Below, piece by piece: positions 5,736 to 10,138 of a stretch of DNA of 10,138 bases. The notes under the pieces are model-generated. The model saw only the letters and a program-made list of their open reading frames with translations, was not told the origin of the DNA and ran no database searches. This DNA comes from Methanocorpusculaceae archaeon UBA425 (GTDB lineage: Archaea > Halobacteriota > Methanomicrobia > Methanomicrobiales > Methanocorpusculaceae): NCBI GenBank assembly GCA_002506085.1, contig DAWV01000020.1, forward strand, positions 1-10,138. The letters are read 5' to 3'. Position 1 is the stretch's first letter, and every line of letters starts with the position of its first letter. The position numbers were made by a program, and so were the translations under genes.

Positions 5736-7115
5736 ATGATTCTGACACGCAGAATACCCCAGTATCTTCTGATGATTCTCGCGAGTGCAGCGGTTTTTAT
5801 GGATTATCTGGATACGAGTATCGTTTCCATCGCTTTGCCGGCAATCTCGGCAGACTTTGGTGCGGGGTCTTCGACGATGTCATGGGTGATGACCTCATAT
5901 CTTCTCGCACTGGGGAGTACGCTTCTTCTCTTTGGAAAACTGGCAGACAGGACCGGACATGAACGTCTGATATTCATTCTCGGGTTTGGTTTGTTTACCT
6001 TCGTTTCGTTTCTCTGCGGGATGTCTGCCAGCATTGTCATGCTGATTATATGCAGAGTATTCCTGGGATTTGCCGCCGCAATGATGATTTCAACGGCAAC
6101 GATGTTCATAACCACCCGGCTGCCGGAAAATATGCGGGGCGTTGGTCTGGGGGTGATTGCAACGTCGGGAGGCGTGGCTCTCGCTCTAGGCCCGGGCATT
6201 GGCGGAATCCTGACCGAGTATATCAGCTGGCACTGGATTTTCTTCATTAACATTCCCGTGGGAATTGCCGGTGTGCTTCTCTCATTAGTGCTGATTCCAA
6301 AATCCGAGGCAAAGCCGCGTAATAAGCAGCCGTTTGATGTTGGCGGCGCTCTCCTTCTTTCAGCAATGCTCGTATCCCTTCTGGCAGGTCTTGAACTGGG
6401 AATTACCTATGGATGGACGCTTTCAGTCATTCTGCTTATGATACTATGTGCAGGTACCGGTTTCCTGTTTTTCCGACGGGAACTCAGGCATCCTGACCCT
6501 GTTCTCTCAGCAAAGCTTCTCTTGAACAGAACGGTGATGTGGGCATCTCTTTCGACACTACTCGTGACGCTGGTCTATCTCGGCGTAATCTATGTGATGC
6601 CGTTTTTCTTCACAGGCTCATATCAGATTCCAATTGCGGCAGCTGGTTTGATAATGCTTCTCCCTCCCGTTTCCATGGCGTTGATTGGCATTCCGGCAGG
6701 GGCTCTTACGGGAAAGTTCGGATGCATGCGGCTCTGTACTATTGCTGCGGTTATTATGGCGGCAGGTCTTCTGATTCTTGCATCCGGCATCTTCTTTGGC
6801 GGTATGCCGCTTATTTTCGCCGGGCTTTTACTTATCGGTCTTGGGATGGGGCTCAATGAAGGTCCGAGCATTCAGCGTATCACGATTCACAGTCCGCCCG
6901 AGCTTCAGGGGTCGTCCGGGGGTCTGATTTTTACCGTTATGAATATTGGCTGTATCCTTGGTGTGGCGGTGTTTTCGGTTGCGGCATCGTGGGGGTCCGG
7001 GAGTGCCGACGTTTATTCTTCTGCGGGTATCGCGTTTTCATGTCTCATAGGATTCATCGCCGCATTTTTTGCGTATGTGACCTCACGCCTTGCACGCGAC
7101 CGGAATTTCTGCTGA
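5736..7115 (+). CDS. MFS multidrug exporter, DHA2 (EmrB/QacA) type
   Basis: A 459-residue integral membrane transporter, probably with 14 transmembrane segments, that exchanges drugs or metabolites for protons. Visible signatures are LDTSIVSIALP (25-35, first-helix motif of the DHA2 group), motif A GKLADRTGHER (67-77) after helix 2, and motif C within 144-159 (GGVALALGPGIGG) in helix 5, which marks antiporters. It continues with WHWIFFINIPVG (165-176). The length suits a 14-helix member rather than the 12-helix DHA1 type. The substrate cannot be predicted. I prefer ATG at 5736; an in-frame TTG at 5730 would add two residues and has no better ribosome-binding site. It stands alone, divergent from argG, and no regulator gene is adjacent. 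A gap with its own promoter separates it from the next operon. Confidence 0.92.
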   Translation: MILTRRIPQYLLMILASAAVFMDYLDTSIVSIALPAISADFGAGSSTMSWVMTSYLLALGSTLLLFGKLADRTGHERLIFILGFGLFTFVSFLCGMSASIVMLIICRVFLGFAAAMMISTATMFITTRLPENMRGVGLGVIATSGGVALALGPGIGGILTEYISWHWIFFINIPVGIAGVLLSLVLIPKSEAKPRNKQPFDVGGALLLSAMLVSLLAGLELGITYGWTLSVILLMILCAGTGFLFFRRELRHPDPVLSAKLLLNRTVMWASLSTLLVTLVYLGVIYVMPFFFTGSYQIPIAAAGLIMLLPPVSMALIGIPAGALTGKFGCMRLCTIAAVIMAAGLLILASGIFFGGMPLIFAGLLLIGLGMGLNEGPSIQRITIHSPPELQGSSGGLIFTVMNIGCILGVAVFSVAASWGSGSADVYSSAGIAFSCLIGFIAAFFAYVTSRLARDRNFC

Positions 7116-7180
7116 TTCATTTCCTCTTAAAAAGATGCTATTTGTCTCGTATTTTCGGGTGAATATCCATCATACATACC

Positions 7181-7223
7181 TTTATTACTTCAGCGATAAA
7201 TTAATTGAATAAACACCTTGGAG
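7181..7223 (+). promoter_or_regulatory. Promoter and ribosome-binding site of the DUF2193 operon
   Basis: TTTATTAC at 7181-7188 is TATA-like and would start transcription near 7209. TTGGAG ending at 7223 sits 8 nt before the ATG at 7232 and decides the start: the longer in-frame TTG at 7205 lies upstream of this site and has none of its own. Confidence 0.5.
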
Positions 7224-7231
7224 ACAAAAAC

Positions 7232-8731
7232 ATGACTGAATTATACAAAAAGATGATTGATGAGGCAATGTCTGCCCAGCATGCCGACGTCGAGGTCCTG
7301 AAGGTGAGACGTGGTAAACATTTCACGCTCAAGGACACTCGTCCCTATCTTACTGCAGTGGAAAAGATGACTGTCGGTCCAAAGCAGAGTGCCTCAGTTA
7401 TCAATCTTCACAAAGCATCGGTGAAGACGCACTTTGAGGTCCTCTCTGGTCTGACCCGCCACGTCCGGCCCGAAGACGATCCCTTTGTTGAGCACTATCA
7501 GACCCCTGTCATTCTTGAAATCCTCCGGGACCAGGATGCTTCATTTGCAAAAAGCCTGGAGGTTTTTGCAGACTCGATTAAAACCCACGAGGCAATTATC
7601 GGTAAGGAAGCCGCACGCGGCTACGCCGGATTCTACGGTCCTACCTGTGTCGTGGACTTTGCTTTAATGCCGGGCTCGACGAGCAATGTCGTTAACCAGA
7701 TTCTTACGAAAACCGAGATTCCGGTTGCCCACAAACAGACTATCCTTGCTGCAAAATCATGGGGTATGAATACCTCTTATGGTATCGGGGACCTCTTTGC
7801 AAAACGCATCGAAGCGGGCGACACCCTTGCCGAGGCTTCCCGAAAAGAAGTCCGCCAGCTTCAGGAGCTTTACCGGAATCCGGTGGCGGCCCAGGCATCC
7901 CTTATGCAGAAAGCAGGCATGAAGTCCTTTTCCGCAAGACGCTATATGCAAAACTATCGGAAAGGCATGGAAAAAACAGTCAAAGCCGCAATCGATGATG
8001 AAGTCCATTATGGAAACATTGCTACCATTCCGGCATACTGTGTAGGAGATATAGCCCATCATATTTCCCAGTCTACCTACAACATGTGCAAAGATGATGT
8101 GGTTATGGCAACTATCGATGCCGTCACAAATGTGATGGAAAAAACGCTTCGTGCCGCAGAGCCAAGCATCACATCGCCATATCAGTTACTGAATGTGGCG
8201 ACCGGTGCCTCTGCCGCCGCAACTGAGTATATTCTGGAGCTTGATGCGTTCAACGCTCCAATGATTGTGGATCTTCTGACAAAGAGATATCATAACCTTG
8301 TGATGATTAAACCAACAAGAGGTGCCGCGGCAGAACTTCATAACTGTGATTTCATGGATATGATTTACCGCGGATGGAAAATCCTCGATAAGGCACAGAG
8401 AGTGAAAAATGGTTCGGGTAAACCCCTTATCCCGAAAATCGATGGGATTCCGGTCGACCTTTCCCCGATTCACGAGAATGAAGTGCTCATGAATCCCCAG
8501 CGCTATGCATATCCGGCCTGTGCTATCACCGTTCGTGCTTCTGCTCTGATGCGTATGGCAGATTATCCGTGTCTCCTGACAAGTGAACCGGTTACGGCAA
8601 CTATGATGACGAATATAATAGCCCTCGACAAGAAGACTGCTGCCGCTCCGGTTCGCGGATGTAAGAGTTGTGCGACAGCCTGCCTTATGGGAGCCCGCCA
8701 CCAGTACTGCCAGTATCGAGAGGCTGTATAA
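7232..8731 (+). CDS. DUF2193 family protein of unknown function
   Basis: A 499-residue soluble protein that I recognise as DUF2193, a family found in methanogens and some other archaea, with no established function. It is largely helical in appearance, with a charged N-terminal region and conserved-looking blocks such as GYAGFYGPTCVVDFALMPGS (about 130-149). There is no signal peptide or membrane segment. The last 25 residues carry a cysteine cluster, Cys477, Cys480, Cys484 and Cys493 (C-x2-C-x3-C-x8-C), which could bind an iron-sulfur cluster or zinc. Start at ATG 7232, chosen for the GGAG 8 nt upstream. The stop codon abuts the ATG of the DUF2180 gene, and the aquaporin gene follows, so the three are surely one operon. 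Proposed roles in redox sensing or in handling a small solute carried by the channel are inference only. Confidence 0.85.
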   Translation: MTELYKKMIDEAMSAQHADVEVLKVRRGKHFTLKDTRPYLTAVEKMTVGPKQSASVINLHKASVKTHFEVLSGLTRHVRPEDDPFVEHYQTPVILEILRDQDASFAKSLEVFADSIKTHEAIIGKEAARGYAGFYGPTCVVDFALMPGSTSNVVNQILTKTEIPVAHKQTILAAKSWGMNTSYGIGDLFAKRIEAGDTLAEASRKEVRQLQELYRNPVAAQASLMQKAGMKSFSARRYMQNYRKGMEKTVKAAIDDEVHYGNIATIPAYCVGDIAHHISQSTYNMCKDDVVMATIDAVTNVMEKTLRAAEPSITSPYQLLNVATGASAAATEYILELDAFNAPMIVDLLTKRYHNLVMIKPTRGAAAELHNCDFMDMIYRGWKILDKAQRVKNGSGKPLIPKIDGIPVDLSPIHENEVLMNPQRYAYPACAITVRASALMRMADYPCLLTSEPVTATMMTNIIALDKKTAAAPVRGCKSCATACLMGARHQYCQYREAV

Positions 8732-8944
8732 ATGAAATGTTACGTCTGCGAACACCAGGGAATTAACCGGGATGCAACAGGTATCTGTATTGTATGCGGG
8801 ATGGGTCTTTGCAGCGAACATATGATTCGTGCGGATGTTGAGAACTGGGAGGGGGGATATCCCTTCCCTGCAAAGAAACTGAAGCACCCCATTCCACGGA
8901 TTCTCTGTCCGGAGTGTAACAAAGCCTGGCACGGGGATAAGTAA
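8732..8944 (+). CDS. DUF2180 small zinc-binding protein
   Basis: A 70-residue protein matching the archaeal DUF2180 family: it starts MKCYVC, has CIVCGMGLC in the middle and PRILCPEC near the end. The likely metal ligands are Cys3, Cys6, Cys19, Cys22, Cys27, His30, Cys59 and Cys62, arranged as four pairs of C-x2-C or C-x2-H. This is enough for two zinc ions in a cross-brace or B-box-like fold. Such small modules usually mediate protein contacts. Its ATG follows the DUF2193 stop directly, with GAGAGG at 8718-8723 as ribosome-binding site, and its TAA shares one base with the aquaporin ATG (TAATG). It may act as partner or regulator of DUF2193 or the channel. No experimental function is known to me. 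Confidence 0.88.
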   Translation: MKCYVCEHQGINRDATGICIVCGMGLCSEHMIRADVENWEGGYPFPAKKLKHPIPRILCPECNKAWHGDK

Positions 8945-9690
8945 TGGATCTCATTAAACGTTCTTTTGCGGAACTTGTCGGCACGCTTATTCTCGTATTC
9001 ATCGGATGCGGGTCGGTAGTAATTATGCTGATGCTTGCAGCGGGAACGACACCTGCCACTTCGTTTGATATCGGAATTGGCGCTCTTGGCGGAATGGGTG
9101 ACTGGTTTGGCATCTCAGCCGCCTTCGGTCTCGCAGTAACGGCAGTGATTTATGCGCTTGGCGCTGTTTCGGGAGCCCACATCAATCCGGCAGTTAGTAT
9201 TGCGCTTTGCGCTATCCGGAAATTTCCGGTAAAGGATACGATTTGTTATGTTATCGCCCAGTGTCTCGGTGCATTTATTGCGGCAGCTTTGCTGTATCTG
9301 ATTATCGGTCCGGAAGCACTCAGCGTTGGCGGACTCGGGGCAACTGCTCCGTTCCCGGGCATTACTTTATGGCAGGCGCTTCTCGCTGAAATTGTCGGAA
9401 CGTTCATCTTAATGCTCGTCATCATGGGGGTTGCCGTTGACAAAAAAGCCCCGGCAGGATTTGCCGGTCTTGCAATTGGTGCCGCAGTAACTGCAGCAAT
9501 TCTTGCAACCGGAAATATATCCGGTGGTTCAATCAATCCGGCAAGAACGTTTGGTCCGGATTTTATGGCACTGCTTGTATCCGGTTCTGATGCCCTATGG
9601 ACAACATTTCCGATTTATGTGCTCGGTCCGATTGTCGGTGCGGTCCTCGCAGCGTTCTTCTATATTTTCGTTGCGGGTAAATCAGAGTAA
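8944..9690 (+). CDS. aqpM: AqpM-type aquaporin (MIP family channel)
   Basis: A 248-residue channel with six transmembrane helices and two half-helices carrying the NPA motifs at 81-83 (SGAHINPAV) and 198-200 (SGGSINPAR). It strongly resembles AqpM of Methanothermobacter as I remember it, including GLGATAPFPGI (130-140), GFAG (172-175) and NPARTFGP (198-205). AqpM passes water and, modestly, glycerol; hydrogen sulfide or CO2 have been discussed as substrates. By that alignment the selectivity filter is Phe61, Ile186, Gly195 and Arg201; AqpM has Phe, Ile, Ser and Arg, so one position is smaller here. The ATG overlaps the TAA of the DUF2180 gene by one base, so translation is coupled. Last gene of the operon, followed by a T8 terminator. 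The filter comparison relies on recalled sequence. Confidence 0.94.
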   Translation: MDLIKRSFAELVGTLILVFIGCGSVVIMLMLAAGTTPATSFDIGIGALGGMGDWFGISAAFGLAVTAVIYALGAVSGAHINPAVSIALCAIRKFPVKDTICYVIAQCLGAFIAAALLYLIIGPEALSVGGLGATAPFPGITLWQALLAEIVGTFILMLVIMGVAVDKKAPAGFAGLAIGAAVTAAILATGNISGGSINPARTFGPDFMALLVSGSDALWTTFPIYVLGPIVGAVLAAFFYIFVAGKSE

Positions 9691-9706
9691 TACGGGAATA
9701 TCCCCA

Positions 9707-9714
9707 TTTTTTTT
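9707..9714 (+). terminator. T8 terminator of the DUF2193-DUF2180-aqpM operon
   Basis: Eight T begin 17 nt after the aqpM stop codon and run directly into the right copy of the intergenic repeat. Confidence 0.7.
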
Positions 9715-9974
9715 AATAGGAGTTACGAGGGGTTGCTCTCAATCAAAAAGGAGGGTTATGCCTCCTGTGGTTGTGGTCGCGGGTTGGTGACAAAGTCGAC
9801 AACCTTAGCCAAGCAAATCTCTGATTTGCGACCAAGGCTTTGCCTTGCGACCAAGTCCGGGAGCGAAGCGAAAGGGACTTGCGACCCGGCGCGGAGCCCG
9901 ACGCGGTGGAGATATCCTATTTGCTGAGGTATCTATCTGTTTCCAGGTAGTCCGCCGCCGTTTATCGCCCTCTT
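9712..9974 (+). repeat. Intergenic repeat, right copy
   Basis: The first 33 nt match the left copy (282-250, minus strand) at 29 positions, and CGCCCTCTT at 9966-9974 matches its far end. The hairpin AGGAGG/CCTCCT (9749-9754 and 9761-9766, loop of six) corresponds in place to a G-rich stretch in the left copy. The middle holds a run of further hairpins listed separately. No convincing gene is seen from 9691 to 10108; the open frames there are short, overlapping, and translate repeat sequence. Confidence 0.6.
9811..9886 (+). repeat. Three tandem hairpin units, each ending in GCGACC
   Basis: Unit 1: GCAAATC/GATTTGC (9813-9819, 9823-9829) with GCGACC at 9828-9833. Unit 2: CAAGGC/GCCTTG (9833-9838, 9842-9847) with GCGACC at 9847-9852. 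Unit 3: CAAGTCC/GGACTTG (9852-9858, 9875-9881) with GCGACC at 9881-9886. Stem sequences differ between units but pair within each unit, while the trailing hexamer is constant. Confidence 0.65.
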
Positions 9975-10020
9975 TTCCTTACGCGAGGCGGGCTGACCCG
10001 AAGGGGCGACCAAAGCTTGA

Positions 10021-10074
10021 GCAAACTGAAAGTTTGCGAATTCCCGGGGGAGAAGCCTTCGAGTGAACCCGGGA
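10021..10074 (+). repeat. Two further hairpins
   Basis: GCAAACT/AGTTTGC (10021-10027 and 10031-10037, loop GAA) is followed by TCCCGGG/CCCGGGA (10042-10048 and 10068-10074, loop of 19). GGGGCGACC shortly upstream (10004-10012) again contains the GCGACC hexamer seen in the preceding units. Confidence 0.5.
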
Positions 10075-10138
10075 TTACCGTATGGATTTTTGGTTGTAAT
10101 TCGGTTTCATGTATGAGATTCTTTTTGATGGCCGTATC
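10075..10138 (+). other. Window edge, possible start of an unseen gene
   Basis: An ATG at 10109 opens a frame reading MYEILFDGRI to the window edge, and a second ATG at 10113 opens another (MRFFLMAV). Neither has a clear ribosome-binding site. On the minus strand a frame is open from the edge to a TAA near 9964 but runs through hairpin sequence. Too little is present to decide. Confidence 0.15.

Noticed and set aside
8186..8932. 248-codon minus-strand frame opposite DUF2193/DUF2180
   Set aside because: It is the antisense of two well-supported genes and has no recognisable domain.
10036..10048. GAATTC joined to CCCGGG, reminiscent of a cloning polylinker
   Set aside because: The sites are part of natural inverted repeats, and similar hairpins occur elsewhere in the region; a vector artefact is unlikely.
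9733..10066. Overlapping plus-strand frames of 64 and 73 codons after aqpM
   Set aside because: They translate the tandem hairpins and overlap each other in different frames; arginine/glycine-rich composition follows from the repeats.
1..10138. CRISPR array or prophage/defence island
   Set aside because: There are no regularly spaced identical repeats of 24-37 bp and no cas, integrase, transposase or restriction genes; the hairpin units are too short and variable.

Overview
The window looks like a chromosomal stretch of a methanogenic archaeon, most likely of the Methanomicrobiales; a Methanocorpusculum-like genome is my best guess, at low confidence. Reasons: an AqpM-type aquaporin, two methanogen-typical families of unknown function (DUF2193, DUF2180), an AglJ-type glycosyltransferase with two C-terminal membrane segments, TATA-box promoters, and uninterrupted T-runs of 7-9 bases after most transcription units. 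There are no rRNA, tRNA, CRISPR or transposase genes.

Layout. 1-289 holds no credible gene but carries a diverged intergenic repeat with hairpins. 290-1828 (minus) encodes a protein made of two tandem copies of a CBS-CBS-ParB/sulfiredoxin-like module. 1923-2393 (minus) is an Hsp20 chaperone with a 19-bp palindrome at its predicted transcription start. 2537-3172 (plus, divergent) is a membrane-anchored, probably surface-exposed and glycosylated FKBP-like protein, possibly leaderless. It converges on argG-aglJ (5408 to 3264, minus), an argininosuccinate synthase gene followed after 3 nt by a dolichol-phosphate glycosyltransferase gene. 5409-5735 is a non-coding divergent region with an argG operator candidate, and a GC-rich segment ending in an orphan T9 on the minus strand, which may be a small RNA. 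5736-7115 (plus) is a DHA2-type MFS exporter. 7232-9690 (plus) is a tightly packed three-gene operon: DUF2193, DUF2180 zinc protein, AqpM aquaporin. 9691-10138 is again non-coding, with a second inverted copy of the intergenic repeat and several tandem hairpins.

How the genes may work together. The surface theme is plausible: AglJ starts the N-glycan and the nearby FKBP-like protein carries five N-glycosylation sequons. The DUF2193-DUF2180-AqpM operon is the best candidate here for an undescribed system, because two cysteine-rich proteins of unknown function are translationally linked to a channel. The outermost genes each end in a T-run immediately followed by the same repeat, so the repeat appears to sit behind terminators.
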